From NCBI RefSeq assembly GCF_000427365.1, contig NZ_KE386488.1, forward strand, positions 1 to 64,000: a stretch of DNA of 64,000 nt, in the 5' to 3' direction. Under the pieces are notes generated by a model that saw only the letters and a list, made by a program, of their open reading frames with translations, was not told the origin of the DNA and made no database searches. Position numbers and translations under genes: made by a program. This document shows positions 1-9,832 of this stretch, one piece after another; within the stretch, counting starts at the first letter, position 1, and each line of letters opens with the position of its first letter. Origin of the DNA: Rikenella microfusus DSM 15922. GTDB taxonomy: Bacteria; Bacteroidota; Bacteroidia; Bacteroidales; Rikenellaceae.

Positions 1-9
1 CTATAAACC

Positions 10-1314
10 ATGAAAAAACTCTTTTTGATCCTTGCCGCCGCCGCTACCACGCTGGCCGCAAGCTCCCAGACCAAAGAGCTGGACAATCTGAACAAACGGC
101 TGACCAAAAGCGACGAAGCCGTAGCCGACGCCAAGAAAGCCGCATCGGTCAATACCTGGATCGAGCGTGCGGACGCCCTGTTGGCCGCCTCTAACGCCTA
201 CACCAAGGAACTGATCGCCGGTTTTTCCATCGAACAGTCGCTCAACCTGATCGGAGAAGAACCCGCAGAGATCGTCGAGGTCGAAGTATCCGGAAAGCCC
301 CACAAAAAGTACTCGTTCGAAAACTACGACATCTACGTGGACGAAAACGGATCGGTAGCGTTCTGGAACACCAAGAACGAATTCCGGCCGGGCGCCCTGA
401 ACGGCGCTTTCGACGCCCTGAAAAAAGCCTACGAAATCGACCCCGCCGCATTCAGCAGCAAAGGGTATCTCGTTGCCACGAACCTGCTCAACCAGTTCAA
501 TACCAACGGGATGAACCTTTACAACCTCGACAAGAAAGCCGATGCGGCCAACCTGTTCGTCAAAGCCGCCGAAACCAACCAAATGCTCGGGAACGTCGAT
601 TCGGTCATGATCTACTATGCAGGCGTCGCCTATAACGAAGCCGGCGAATATGACAAAGCGTTGGAATACCTGAACAAAGCCCGTGAAATCGGTTACGACC
701 AGCAGGGCGGCGTGGATTCCTATATCGCCTATATCCAGCAACAGCAAGGCAAGGAAGAAGACGCGATCGCCACGCTCGAAGCGGCCACCGTCAAATACCC
801 GACCAACAACCAGCTGGTGACCCAGCTCATCGACCTCTACGTCCAGACCAAACGCAGCCCGGACAAAGTCGTCGCCATGCTCGACAAAGCCAAAGAACTC
901 GATCCGAAAAACGGCGCCCTTTACATGCTCGAAGGCTCCCTGTGGGAACAGATGGGCGAGTCGGAAAAAGCAGAAGCCGCATTCCTGAAAGCGACCGAAA
1001 TCGAACCGGACAACTATATCGGTTATATGAACGCCGGGATCATGAAAGCCCGTAAAGGGGACAAATTCGTCGAACAGGCCCAAAAACTCGACATCAACGA
1101 CGTGAAAGGATACAACGCCCTGATCGACCAGGCCATTCCTTTCTACGAAAGCGCCATCGAGCTGCTCGAAAAAGCCCACGAACTCAACCCGAAAGAGATC
1201 GCCATCGTCGAGCTGCTCAAAGGGTTATACTACCAAAAACAGGACGAAGGTCCCGAAATGGAAGCCAAATACAAACACTACAACGATCTCTACAAATCGA
1301 TGCAGGGCGAATAA
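10..1314 (+). CDS. Secreted tetratricopeptide-repeat protein
   Basis: Protein of 434 residues starting MKKLFLILAAAATTLA, a typical signal peptide ending near residue 20, so it is exported, probably to the periplasm. From about residue 150 onward there are repeated helical pairs with the TPR pattern of small residues and a closing Pro (for example around 205-240, 270-300 and 300-335, the last ending in a clear ATEIEPDNYIGYMNAGI type repeat). TPR arrays bind partner proteins; no enzyme motif is visible. It stands alone before the suf operon and is followed by a strong hairpin terminator. The start is the first ATG after the window edge and is supported by the signal peptide. The partner and exact role are unknown. 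Confidence 0.85.
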   Translation: MKKLFLILAAAATTLAASSQTKELDNLNKRLTKSDEAVADAKKAASVNTWIERADALLAASNAYTKELIAGFSIEQSLNLIGEEPAEIVEVEVSGKPHKKYSFENYDIYVDENGSVAFWNTKNEFRPGALNGAFDALKKAYEIDPAAFSSKGYLVATNLLNQFNTNGMNLYNLDKKADAANLFVKAAETNQMLGNVDSVMIYYAGVAYNEAGEYDKALEYLNKAREIGYDQQGGVDSYIAYIQQQQGKEEDAIATLEAATVKYPTNNQLVTQLIDLYVQTKRSPDKVVAMLDKAKELDPKNGALYMLEGSLWEQMGESEKAEAAFLKATEIEPDNYIGYMNAGIMKARKGDKFVEQAQKLDINDVKGYNALIDQAIPFYESAIELLEKAHELNPKEIAIVELLKGLYYQKQDEGPEMEAKYKHYNDLYKSMQGE

Positions 1315-1345
1315 CGTCCCGCTCGTCGGAGATTCAAGGATACGC

Positions 1346-1385
1346 AATGGGAGCGGATGAAGATTTCATCCGCTCCCATTTTTTA
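1346..1385 (+). terminator. Rho-independent terminator after the TPR gene
   Basis: A perfect 15 bp stem (1346-1360 with 1366-1380, AATGGGAGCGGATGA and its complement) around a 5-base loop is followed by a T run. It lies 32 bases after the TPR stop codon and directly before the suf promoter. Confidence 0.9.
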
Positions 1386-1386
1386 G

Positions 1387-1394
1387 TATCTTTG
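1387..1394 (+). promoter_or_regulatory. -7 element of the suf operon promoter
   Basis: TATCTTTG fits the Bacteroidota -7 consensus TAnnTTTG. The -33 region (TTTC at 1364-1367) is a partial match at the right distance and overlaps the upstream terminator hairpin. The position rules out the in-frame ATG at 1394 as the sufB start and leaves a leader of roughly 55-60 bases before 1457. Confidence 0.6.
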
Positions 1395-1456
1395 TGAAAT
1401 TTACACAAGCGGCACCCCGTTTGCAGGGTACCCGAAGCTGTAAAACCATCCTTTAC

Positions 1457-2902
1457 ATGGAAGAAAGAGAGATCATCGAAAACGCCGCGCAAAGCGAATA
1501 CAAATACGGATTCACCGCCGACATCGACACCGAAACCATCGGCAAAGGATTGAGCGAAGAGATCATCCGCAAAATATCCGCCCTCAAGGAAGAACCCGAA
1601 TGGCTGCTCGACTTCCGGCTCAAAGCCTACCGGAAATGGCAGACCATGACCATGCCGGACTGGGCCCACCTGACCATCCCGCCGATCGACTACCAGGAGA
1701 TCATCTACTATGCCGCCCCCCGTAAAGACAAAAAACTCAAAAGCAGCATGGACGAAGTCGATCCCGAACTGCGGGCCACCTTCGAAAAACTCGGCATCCC
1801 GCTCGACGAACAGAAAGCCCTCTCCGGCGTAGCCGTCGATGCCGTGATCGACTCCGTCTCCGTCAAGACCACTTTTCAGGAGAACCTGGCCGAAAAAGGC
1901 ATCATATTCTGCTCCTTCTCCGAAGCGGTCCGGAACCATCCCGACCTCGTGCGGAAATACATGGGATCGGTCGTCCCCTATACCGACAACTTTTTCGCTG
2001 CGCTGAACTCCGCCGTCTTTTCCGACGGTTCGTTCTGTTATATTCCCAAAGGCGTACGCTGCCCGATGGAACTCTCCACCTACTTCCGGATCAACGCGGC
2101 CGGCACCGGACAATTCGAACGGACGCTGATCGTGGCCGACGAAGGAGCCTACGTCAGCTATCTCGAAGGCTGCACCGCCCCCATCCGCGACGAGAACCAG
2201 CTCCACGCCGCCATTGTCGAAATCGTCGTCGAAAAAGACGCCGAAGTAAAATACTCCACCGTACAGAACTGGTACCCCGGCGACAAAGAAGGAAAAGGCG
2301 GCGTATTCAATTTCGTGACCAAACGCGGCATCTGCAAAGGCGACAACGCCCGCCTCAGCTGGACTCAGGTCGAAACCGGATCGGCCATCACCTGGAAGTA
2401 CCCCTCCTGTATCCTGGCCGGCGACAACAGCGTCGGGGAATTCTACTCCGTAGCTCTGACCGGCAATTACCAACAAGCCGACACGGGCACCAAGATGATC
2501 CATCTCGGCAAAAACAGCCGCAGCCGCATCGTCAGCAAAGGCATTTCGTCCGGATTTTCGCAGAACTCCTACCGCGGGCTGGTGCGCGTAGCCAAAACCG
2601 CCACCGGATGCCGAAACTACTCCCAGTGCGACTCCCTGCTGATCGGAGACAAATGCGGCGCCCACACTTTCCCCTATATCGAGTGCGGCAACCCCTCCAG
2701 CACCGTGGAACACGAAGCCACCACCTCGAAAATCAGCGAAGACCAGCTCTTCTACTGCAACCAGCGCGGCATCTCCACCGAAGAGGCCGTGGGACTGATC
2801 GTAAACGGCTACGCAAAAGAGGTGCTGAACCAACTTCCGATGGAATTCGCCGTCGAAGCTCAGAAACTGCTTTCGCTCTCGCTGGAAGGCAGCGTAGGAT
2901 AA
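1457..2902 (+). CDS. sufB: Fe-S cluster assembly scaffold SufB
   Basis: SufB forms the SufBC2D scaffold on which iron-sulfur clusters are built in the cytoplasm. The 481-residue length is normal for the family when translation starts at 1457 ([16 protein letters not shown]); the longer frame from 1394 begins inside the promoter -7 box. The C-terminal beta-helix core carries the highly conserved stretch [20 protein letters not shown] with the Cys that accepts sulfur in E. coli SufB, followed by the family's closing [10 protein letters not shown] region. It is the first gene of sufB-sufC-sufD-sufS, all on the same strand with gaps of 3-31 bases. No sufE or sufU gene is present in this operon. 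Confidence 0.97.
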   Translation: MEEREIIENAAQSEYKYGFTADIDTETIGKGLSEEIIRKISALKEEPEWLLDFRLKAYRKWQTMTMPDWAHLTIPPIDYQEIIYYAAPRKDKKLKSSMDEVDPELRATFEKLGIPLDEQKALSGVAVDAVIDSVSVKTTFQENLAEKGIIFCSFSEAVRNHPDLVRKYMGSVVPYTDNFFAALNSAVFSDGSFCYIPKGVRCPMELSTYFRINAAGTGQFERTLIVADEGAYVSYLEGCTAPIRDENQLHAAIVEIVVEKDAEVKYSTVQNWYPGDKEGKGGVFNFVTKRGICKGDNARLSWTQVETGSAITWKYPSCILAGDNSVGEFYSVALTGNYQQADTGTKMIHLGKNSRSRIVSKGISSGFSQNSYRGLVRVAKTATGCRNYSQCDSLLIGDKCGAHTFPYIECGNPSSTVEHEATTSKISEDQLFYCNQRGISTEEAVGLIVNGYAKEVLNQLPMEFAVEAQKLLSLSLEGSVG

Positions 2903-2933
2903 CCTGTCAAAAGCATACAAACAGAAACGAGAT

Positions 2934-3716
2934 ATGAGTCAGAACAACATATTGGAAGTCAAGAACCTTCACGCTACGGTAGCCGAAGAAGGGAAAGAGA
3001 TACTGAAAGGAATCGACCTGACCGTGAACGCCGGCGAAGTACACGCCATCATGGGGCCGAACGGATCCGGCAAATCGACCCTCGCCTCGGTGCTGGCCGG
3101 AAACGAACGATTCGCCGTAACCGAAGGGAACGTAACGTTCCTCGGGCGGAACCTGTTGGATATGAGCATCGAAGAACGGGCCGCCACCGGCCTTTTCCTC
3201 GGATTCCAGTATCCGGTCGAAATACCCGGCGTCTCGATGGCCAACTTCCTGCGGCTGGCCATGAACCAGCAGCGGGCTTTCCGAGGAGAAGAACCCATCT
3301 CGTCGGGAGATTTCCTGCGCCTGATGCGTCAGAAAAGCGAAATCGTCGAACTGGGCGACAAACTCATGAACCGCGCCGTGAACGAAGGTTTTTCGGGCGG
3401 AGAAAAGAAACGGAACGAAATCTTCCAGATGGCCATGCTGGAGCCGAAACTCGCCGTGCTGGACGAGACCGACAGCGGGTTGGACATCGACGCCCTGCGC
3501 GTGGTGGCGACCGGCGTCGCCCGCCTCAAACGGCCCGACAACGCCACGATCGTCATCACCCACTATCAGCGGCTGCTGGACTACATCGTGCCCGACGTAG
3601 TGCACGTACTGTACCACGGCCGGATCATCTACTCGGCCGGCAAGGAACTGGCCAAAGAACTGGAAGAACGCGGCTACGACTGGCTGATCCGCGAATACGG
3701 CGACAAGGAGGAGTAA
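2934..3716 (+). CDS. sufC: Fe-S assembly ATPase SufC
   Basis: ABC-type ATPase of the SufBC2D complex, 260 residues. It has Walker A GPNGSGKST (about residues 41-49), the Suf-type signature FSGGEKKRNE, Walker B with DETDSGLDID, and the switch His in ITHYQR. ATP binding by SufC is known to rearrange the SufB-SufD interface during cluster assembly. It follows sufB by 31 bases and precedes sufD by only 3, as expected for a co-transcribed complex. Confidence 0.97.
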   Translation: MSQNNILEVKNLHATVAEEGKEILKGIDLTVNAGEVHAIMGPNGSGKSTLASVLAGNERFAVTEGNVTFLGRNLLDMSIEERAATGLFLGFQYPVEIPGVSMANFLRLAMNQQRAFRGEEPISSGDFLRLMRQKSEIVELGDKLMNRAVNEGFSGGEKKRNEIFQMAMLEPKLAVLDETDSGLDIDALRVVATGVARLKRPDNATIVITHYQRLLDYIVPDVVHVLYHGRIIYSAGKELAKELEERGYDWLIREYGDKEE

Positions 3717-3719
3717 ACC

Positions 3720-4811
3720 ATGGACAGGACACTGAAAGAACGCTATAAATACACGCCGCTCAGCCGGCTCGCCGCTCCCCTCGGAACGGGAGGCGGCGAT
3801 CCGGGCCTCGTCTTCGCGGAGATTGAAATCCAGGCGAACGCCTGCCTGTGCCGGAAAGCCGTCGCCACGTCGGAAGAGCTGGAGCAGACGATCGCCGCAT
3901 CGGAAAAACACCTCGCCGAAGACCCGCTCGTCGCCGACAACCTCGGCACCCCGGACAACCGGGCGCAGGGCATACAGATCGACATCCCGGACAATTTCCG
4001 CGCCGACGGCGTGCTATACGTACACCTGCGCTATCCCGGCAACGGAGGGAAATGCGTGCTGCGCAACACCGTCCGGATCGGACGGAACGCCCAGGTACGA
4101 ATCGCCCTCTACCAGCATCCGGTCACCTGTCCCGACCGGACCGTCATCAACGCGCTGACCGTCGTGGACGCCGCAGCCGGTGCGCAGGCCGAAATCATCG
4201 AAGTGACCGAAACTCAGGCGACCTGTTTCGGCACCATACTGAACCGGCAACGCGGCGACTCGCACGTCAAAGTGACCACCATCGACCTCGACAACGCGCT
4301 CCTGCGGCGCAACCAGTTCATCTACCTGACCGAACAAGGCGCCGAATGCGATCTCGAAGGCGTTTACATCACCGACGGCACCCAACATTGCGACAACCAT
4401 ATCCGGATGTACCACGCCGTGCCCCACTGCACGAGCAACCAATTGTTCAAAGGTGTAGCCGAAGACGAATCCCACGCCGTATTCACCGGCCAGATCCATG
4501 TGGCCAAAAACGCGCAACAGACCGTCGCCTTGCAGGAAAACCACAATATCGTACTGAGCGACAAGGCAAAAATCGACACCCGGCCCCAGCTGGAAATCTA
4601 CGCCGACGACGTGAAATGCAACCACGGGGCCACCATCGGCCGGCTCGATCCCGAAGCGATCTACTACATGCGCCAGCGCGGGATCGGCCTCGAAGTCGCC
4701 CGGCGGCTGCAAATCGAAGGCTTCATCGACGAAATCATCGACCACAGCCACATCGAAGACCTGGGGCACCTGCTGCACGAAAAAGTATCGAGACGGCTGC
4801 TGAACATATAA
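3720..4811 (+). CDS. sufD: Fe-S assembly protein SufD
   Basis: SufD is the SufB paralogue in the SufBC2D scaffold and helps iron acquisition. The 363-residue protein shows the SufB/D beta-helix core (VRIGRNAQVRIALYQHP through HNIVLSDKAKIDTRPQLEIYADDVKCNHGATIGRLD), including the conserved DVKCNHGAT segment near residue 300, and a helical C-terminus ending in the FIDEIIDH motif typical of SufD. The N-terminal region is short and variable, as usual. It starts 3 bases after the sufC stop. Confidence 0.95.
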   Translation: MDRTLKERYKYTPLSRLAAPLGTGGGDPGLVFAEIEIQANACLCRKAVATSEELEQTIAASEKHLAEDPLVADNLGTPDNRAQGIQIDIPDNFRADGVLYVHLRYPGNGGKCVLRNTVRIGRNAQVRIALYQHPVTCPDRTVINALTVVDAAAGAQAEIIEVTETQATCFGTILNRQRGDSHVKVTTIDLDNALLRRNQFIYLTEQGAECDLEGVYITDGTQHCDNHIRMYHAVPHCTSNQLFKGVAEDESHAVFTGQIHVAKNAQQTVALQENHNIVLSDKAKIDTRPQLEIYADDVKCNHGATIGRLDPEAIYYMRQRGIGLEVARRLQIEGFIDEIIDHSHIEDLGHLLHEKVSRRLLNI

Positions 4812-4820
4812 TCCCGGACT

Positions 4821-6044
4821 ATGAAAACGCTCTCAGAAATACGTTCGGACTTTCCGATCCTCGCCTCCGCGGTGAACGGCAAACCGCTGGTCTATCTGGA
4901 TACCGCGGCCACGGCCCAGAAACCGGAAACCGTCATCCGCACCATAGATAGCCTGCACCGGACCCTGAACGCCAACATACACCGGGGCATCCATTACATG
5001 GCCGAAGAGACCACCGCACGCTACGAAGCCGCACGGGAACAGGTCCGGGGCCTGCTCAACGCCGCATCCGTCCGGGAAATCGTATTCACCAGCGGCGCCA
5101 CGCAATCCATCAATCTGGTAGCCTCCAGTTTCGGAGAGCGATTCGTGCGCGAAGGGGACAACCTCCTCGTCACCGAGATGGAACACCATTCCAACCTCGT
5201 TCCGTGGCAATTCGTCGCAGAACGCAAAGGAGCGGAACTGCGGGTACTGCCTTTCGACGACGAAGGCGCCCTGCGGCTCGATCTGCTGCCCGGACTGATC
5301 GACGAACGAACCCGCATCGTCGCGGTGACCCAGGCGTCCAACGTATTGGGCACTATGCCCGACCTGCGGCGGATCATCGATCTCGCCCATGCCCGCGGCA
5401 TTCCCGTACTGGTGGACGGCTGCCAGGGTATCGTACACGGGCTGACCGACGTACAGGCATTGGATTGCGACTTTTACGCTTTCTCCGGCCATAAGCTCTA
5501 CGGTCCCACAGGCATCGGCGTGCTGTACGGCAAAGAAAAATGGCTGGATGCCCTGCCGCCGTACATGGGCGGCGGCGACATGGTCGGTACCGTCACGCTG
5601 CCGCAGGGCACCACCTTCGCCGAGCTGCCGCTGAAATTCGAAGCCGGGACATCCAACTACATCGGAGCGATCGGTCTGGGCGCCGCCATCGAATATTTCA
5701 GCAGTCTGGACTCCGAATGGCTCTACGACCACGAAAACGCCCTGCTGGAACGCGCCGCGGACCGGCTCGTCCGGGAAGTGGACGGACTCCGCATCTACGG
5801 CACCGTACCCGGCAAAAGCCCCATCGTGTCGTTTACCGTCGAAGGGACCCATCCCGCCGACATCGGCATGATTATCGACAAGCTGGGCGTGGCCATACGC
5901 ACCGGCACCCACTGCGCCGAACCGGTCATGACCCACTACGGCCTGACGGCCATGTGCCGCCTCTCCATCGGCCTGTACAATACGGCGGAAGAGATAGACA
6001 CCGCCGTGGCCGCGGTAAAAAAAGCGGTCGGCATGTTGCGGTAA
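4821..6044 (+). CDS. sufS: Cysteine desulfurase SufS
   Basis: PLP-dependent class V aminotransferase-fold enzyme that takes sulfur from cysteine for cluster assembly; 407 residues as in the family. The PLP lysine is in FSGHKLYGPTGIGVLYG and the catalytic Cys in RTGTHCAEPVM near residue 366. The N-terminal IRSDFPIL...YLDTAATAQKP block is diagnostic for SufS rather than IscS. Group II desulfurases normally use SufE or SufU as sulfur acceptor; none is encoded next to it, so the partner must lie elsewhere or be dispensable. It begins 9 bases after sufD. Confidence 0.96.
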   Translation: MKTLSEIRSDFPILASAVNGKPLVYLDTAATAQKPETVIRTIDSLHRTLNANIHRGIHYMAEETTARYEAAREQVRGLLNAASVREIVFTSGATQSINLVASSFGERFVREGDNLLVTEMEHHSNLVPWQFVAERKGAELRVLPFDDEGALRLDLLPGLIDERTRIVAVTQASNVLGTMPDLRRIIDLAHARGIPVLVDGCQGIVHGLTDVQALDCDFYAFSGHKLYGPTGIGVLYGKEKWLDALPPYMGGGDMVGTVTLPQGTTFAELPLKFEAGTSNYIGAIGLGAAIEYFSSLDSEWLYDHENALLERAADRLVREVDGLRIYGTVPGKSPIVSFTVEGTHPADIGMIIDKLGVAIRTGTHCAEPVMTHYGLTAMCRLSIGLYNTAEEIDTAVAAVKKAVGMLR

Positions 6045-6090
6045 GCACCCTTTTCCTCATAACCCGAAACCCCACTTACCCCGGAAAACC

Positions 6091-6783
6091 ATGTTCATCG
6101 TTATCGAAGGGCTCGACGGAGCCGGCAAATCCACCCAGGTGGGCCTGATGCGCCGCCTGCTGGCCGAACGATACGGAAAAACGGTCGAGTACCTCCACTT
6201 TCCCCGCTTCGACGCACCGGTTTACGGCGACCTCGTCGCACGGTTCCTTCGCGGCGAACTGGGGGCACTGGACGAAGTAAACCCCTATCTGGTCGCACTC
6301 ATCTACGCCGGCGACCGGCAGCAAGCCGCCCCATTGATCCGAAGCTGGCAGGCCGACGGCAAAGCCGTAATCGTAGACCGCTACGTCTATTCCAACATCG
6401 CCTACCAATGCGCGAAACTCCCGCCAGAGATCCTTTCCGGCGAGCGCAACGCCCTGAAACATTGGATTCTGGACCTCGAATATACGCACAACCGGATTCC
6501 GAAGCCGGATCTGTCCCTTTTTCTGGACGTACCCTTCTCCTTTACCGAACAGAAACTCGCCGAACAGCGCGAAGGCAGCGACCGGGATTATCTGAAAGGG
6601 AAAACGGACATCCACGAAGCCTCGCTGGCCCTGCAACGGAACGTCCGGGAGATTTACCTCTCCTGCGCGGCCGACGATCCGGATTTCCGGATCATCGGCT
6701 GCGGCGACGCGCAAACCGGCGGCATGCTCCCTCCCGACGCCATTTTCAATAAAATAGCCGATGAAATTGCTCGATACTTTTAA
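6091..6783 (+). CDS. tmk: Thymidylate kinase
   Basis: Phosphorylates dTMP to dTDP for DNA synthesis. The 230-residue protein has the P-loop GLDGAGKST at its N-terminus, the DRYVYSN motif (DRX) near residue 96, and the helical lid region around LAEQREGSDRDYLKG. Start ATG at 6091 gives the standard MFIVIEGLDG. It follows sufS by 46 bases and overlaps the next gene by 23 bases, suggesting one transcript. Its position after suf appears to be operon read-through rather than functional linkage. Confidence 0.95.
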   Translation: MFIVIEGLDGAGKSTQVGLMRRLLAERYGKTVEYLHFPRFDAPVYGDLVARFLRGELGALDEVNPYLVALIYAGDRQQAAPLIRSWQADGKAVIVDRYVYSNIAYQCAKLPPEILSGERNALKHWILDLEYTHNRIPKPDLSLFLDVPFSFTEQKLAEQREGSDRDYLKGKTDIHEASLALQRNVREIYLSCAADDPDFRIIGCGDAQTGGMLPPDAIFNKIADEIARYF

Positions 6784-8014
6784 AGAACGCCACCCGAAAG
6801 CCGCACACCACATTTCCGGCAAACTGGTCGCCGTGGCCCGTTACCATCTGGCCGCCCTCTTCATTCTTTCGGGAGCCTCCAAAGCCATCGACCCGTTCGG
6901 CCTCTCGATCAAACTCGGAGAGTACTTCTCCGCCATGGGCCTCGACTTCCTGCGGATATTCGACAGCACCGGAGCCATCCTGCTGCCCTCGCTGGAACTA
7001 CTGGTCGGATTCATGCTGCTGAGCGGCATTTCACGGCGCCTGACGGCCTGGCTCGCTTTCGCAGCCATGAGCTTCTTCACTTTGCTGACCCTCTGGCTGG
7101 CCATCGCCAACCCGGTGAGCGACTGCGGGTGTTTCGGCGACCTGATCCATCTGACCAACTGGGAGACTTTCTTTAAAAACCTCGTCTTCTACCCCTTCTC
7201 CGTTATCGTCTTCCTGGCCCGGAACAGCCAGCGGAAACTCAACCCCTCCCCCCTGCGGACCGGGCTGACCTATGCCGTACTGATACCGGCGAGCCTGGGA
7301 CTGAGTATCTATTGTTACAGTTATCTGCCGCCCATCGACCCCACGCCGTTCAAAATCGGGGTAAACATCCCGCACGCCATGACTGTGCACGAAAACCAGA
7401 TGCAGACCATCCTGGTTTACAAAGACAGGCAGGACGGCACGCTGCATGAATTCAGCATCGAAGACACCACGTGGTACGACTCCTCGCGCTGGGAATACGT
7501 CGATACCCGGACGATCGGCCAGAGCACTGCGCCGGAAATCAAAACCGTACCGATGTTCGAAGGCAACATCGACCGTTCGGCCGAGATACTGGAACGCAAA
7601 GGCTATACCCTGCTCTTCGTCGTGAACGATTACGACCCGCGCTACGAACCGGACATGTCTGCGCTGGCAGCCTACATTCATCGCTACGGAGGACGCGCAG
7701 TCGCTTTGAGCGCCGCAGGATTGCCTCCGTCGCTGGCCGAGAACGGCATCGAACCGCTCGAAAGCGACTACACGGTACTGCACACCATGATCCAGCACCG
7801 GATCGGCGGCGCCATTCTGCTGCACGACGGCACCATCATGGGCAAATGGCCCATGAACCACCTGCCTCGGTGGCGGGAGGCCGACCACGACCCTCTAAGC
7901 AATGTCCTGACCGATAGCCGTACCGCCCGCGAAGAACTGCTCGTTCTGCTCTTTATGCTGGCCATCGCCTTGGTCGCCGTCGCGACGATTCGGACTTACG
8001 TCCGTCCTCGGTAA
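6761..8014 (+). CDS. DoxX/MauE-type membrane protein with exported C-terminal domain
   Basis: 417 residues. The N-terminal third has four hydrophobic segments (about 25-45, 65-90, 95-115, 135-150) with the DoxX/MauE hallmark DCGCFGD near residue 125, a possible redox Cys pair. After a further membrane segment near 165-185 there is a long soluble part, and a last hydrophobic helix lies near 395-412. Bacteroidota proteins of this build are usually annotated as BT_3928-family; the role is not established, although a link to thiol or redox handling is likely from the CxC motif. The start overlaps the end of tmk by 23 bases; the ATG at 6761 is the only one giving the full first domain. Confidence 0.75.
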   Translation: MKLLDTFKERHPKAAHHISGKLVAVARYHLAALFILSGASKAIDPFGLSIKLGEYFSAMGLDFLRIFDSTGAILLPSLELLVGFMLLSGISRRLTAWLAFAAMSFFTLLTLWLAIANPVSDCGCFGDLIHLTNWETFFKNLVFYPFSVIVFLARNSQRKLNPSPLRTGLTYAVLIPASLGLSIYCYSYLPPIDPTPFKIGVNIPHAMTVHENQMQTILVYKDRQDGTLHEFSIEDTTWYDSSRWEYVDTRTIGQSTAPEIKTVPMFEGNIDRSAEILERKGYTLLFVVNDYDPRYEPDMSALAAYIHRYGGRAVALSAAGLPPSLAENGIEPLESDYTVLHTMIQHRIGGAILLHDGTIMGKWPMNHLPRWREADHDPLSNVLTDSRTAREELLVLLFMLAIALVAVATIRTYVRPR

Positions 8015-8055
8015 ACTCCAGCCGGGCTTGCGGTATTCCGGTTCGATGACATAAA

Positions 8056-8564
8056 TGTCTTTCGCCGACGGGCGTTTATTTTTCTTCGCCCGCTCGTGCC
8101 GCGAAGGCATCTGCTTCTCCGGACGCCTCAAGCCGGCGAGGCATCTTCTTTTTTACCTGCAATTTGCCGGTGGCTTCCTCGCGGTGGCTCTCCGTAATCC
8201 TCAAACGGTCTCTGGTCTCGGTACGCTGCCCGGTTCCTCCTGACGCCTCAGCTATTCAGCAGAGAGCACTACTTATTTAATTTACAGTTAAATGGCAGGA
8301 ACAGCCTTTGCGACCTTTAGGTCGCGCGGGCCGCAGCCTCCCGCAGCGGAGGCCCGGTGCCGAGCGGCATTCGAGCCGGGCTGTAAGTACCCTATTCTCC
8401 GCAGGCTACGACTATGGTCAAACAAACATACGGTTAAATTTGTAATTTATCTATTTTTCGCCCCGGAGCCAGCGAGGGCCAGACCGAGCTTGGCGAGTGT
8501 TGCAGTCCTTCGCCGGGGGGCTCCGGGCTGACCGCTACGCGGACAAATAACCGTACACTAAAAT
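8056..8564. repeat. Mosaic of dispersed intergenic repeats
   Basis: This gene-free stretch is built of pieces found again near 39.7-40.36 kb. 8056-8107 is an inverted match to about 40097-40146. 8293-8440 is a close direct match to 39694-39840 (shared words include GGTCGCGCGGGCCGCAG and GTAAGTACCCTATTCTCCGC). 8431-8560 matches about 40170-40360 (shared CGGAGCCAGCGAGGGC and GCTACGCGGACAAATAACC). Junctions carry variants of the palindrome AAACCGTACGGTTT (8281-8292, about 8428-8439, 8546-8564). No reading frame here looks like a real gene. The remaining bases 8565-8854 show nothing recognisable. Confidence 0.8.
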
Positions 8565-8854
8565 ATATTGTATCCTGCAGGTAGAGGCTGAAAACCCGAC
8601 TGTACCGTATTGCCGGTTCGCCAGATGATCGGCGCCTGGGTTCGCTTCGCAGAGAGGTTCGGGGCACAATACGAGAATTCCTGCGAGACAAAGAAACGAC
8701 TGTCCCGGGAATCTTTCGGCACGCCGGAGACTGTGTGATGAATCGGCGGAAACCGTGAGTTTCCGGGAAAACAACCTATCCGACGCGATCTGGGCGGAGC
8801 CGCTTTCGGACAGTGATCCAATCTTTTCGGAGAAGGGATACGGAAAACGGCGGT

Positions 8855-9727
8855 TTATAAATCGGCGGAAAGCGATAAAGCACCGCAGACTTCGGTCGAA
8901 GTCTCGCCGACTCCGTTGCCCACCCACTGGTTCAGGGCGGTATAGACTTTGATTTGCCGGATGGCGGTCAGCACGACGGGATTTCCGTCCCTATCGACCG
9001 CATTGTCGAGGTCGAATTTATTGCTGGCCCGCGTATCGGGGTCGTTGCCGACCATTTCGTTGTAGTCGGCCGACCAGTTGTCGGCATACCCCCATGCAAA
9101 AGCGGTCTGTACGTATTTATTGCCGCTTTCGCTCCAGGACGAATTGTCCGGCAGGCGGACACCGGAAAAGCTCAGTTCCTGAGGATTTCCGGGCAGAAAC
9201 AATGGCCAGTACGGCTGGGTATGGTACGTAACGGTACGCACGGTTCCCCGCCCGCCTCGGTTATCGCTCCACGGTACGTCTTCCGCTGTTTCGGTCTGGG
9301 CGGGCTTGGTATAGGCGATCGTATAGTCCTGCAAGGTTCCGGCTGCGCCGTCTTCGGAACCTTGCAGGCGGTACCAGACATTGCCGTCGGGACTGACCTC
9401 CACGATGCCCGGTTCCGAATTGCCGTCGAAAGCGTTGCCGAAAATCACGAAGTCGGTGCCGTCGATATTTCGCACTTCGTGGTCGAATTCAAAGATGACA
9501 TAACCGCCGAAGCCTCCCAGCGACAGGCAGCCGTTCCTGCCTCCCACGATACCTTCCGCAGCCGTCGCATTGCCTTGGAATGTGTTGATGAACTGGCCGG
9601 GAGCGGGACGGTATTCCACAACGCGGGATATCCATTTGGAGTTACCCGGATCATCCGGGCCGTGCTCGGTATTGCAGGCCGTAACGGACAGCGCTGCGAG
9701 TGCGCATACGAAGCTGTTGTATCTCAT
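8855..9727 (-). CDS. Putative surface lipoprotein
   Basis: 290 residues starting MRYNSFVCALAALSVTAC: a lipoprotein signal peptide with the lipidated Cys near residue 18. The mature part has motifs seen in Bacteroidota proteins annotated as cell surface protein (GGFGGYVIFEFDH, FVIFGNAFDG, VEVSPDGNVWYRL), which look like a beta-sandwich; the C-terminal IRQIKVYTALNQWVGNGVGE is also conserved-looking. The binding target is unknown. The frame can be extended to 9751 but that start would fall within a TAnnTTTG promoter box, so 9727 is chosen. It is a single gene, convergent with the DoxX-like gene. Confidence 0.7.
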   Translation of the reverse strand: MRYNSFVCALAALSVTACNTEHGPDDPGNSKWISRVVEYRPAPGQFINTFQGNATAAEGIVGGRNGCLSLGGFGGYVIFEFDHEVRNIDGTDFVIFGNAFDGNSEPGIVEVSPDGNVWYRLQGSEDGAAGTLQDYTIAYTKPAQTETAEDVPWSDNRGGRGTVRTVTYHTQPYWPLFLPGNPQELSFSGVRLPDNSSWSESGNKYVQTAFAWGYADNWSADYNEMVGNDPDTRASNKFDLDNAVDRDGNPVVLTAIRQIKVYTALNQWVGNGVGETSTEVCGALSLSADL

Positions 9728-9748
9728 GTGTCGTAACGAATCGAGTGA

Positions 9749-9756
9749 CAAAGATA
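9749..9756 (-). promoter_or_regulatory. -7 promoter element of the surface lipoprotein gene
   Basis: Reads TATCTTTG on the minus strand, a full TAnnTTTG match about 22 bases before the chosen ATG. No convincing -33 TTTG is visible upstream, so this is a moderate call. It helps decide the gene start at 9727. Confidence 0.5.
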
Positions 9757-9832
9757 ACTTTTTTGTCGTTTGCGGGCTGCGTATCGGCCGGCGGAAACTC
9801 TTCCCGATTAACTCCGGAACGCGGTCTCTGTA

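Noticed and set aside
8292-8531. Open frames inside the repeat mosaics (also at 39694, 40006 and 24345) as small genes
   Set aside because: They change frame between repeat copies, lack start signals and code for Arg/Pro/Gly-rich strings typical of GC-rich non-coding DNA.
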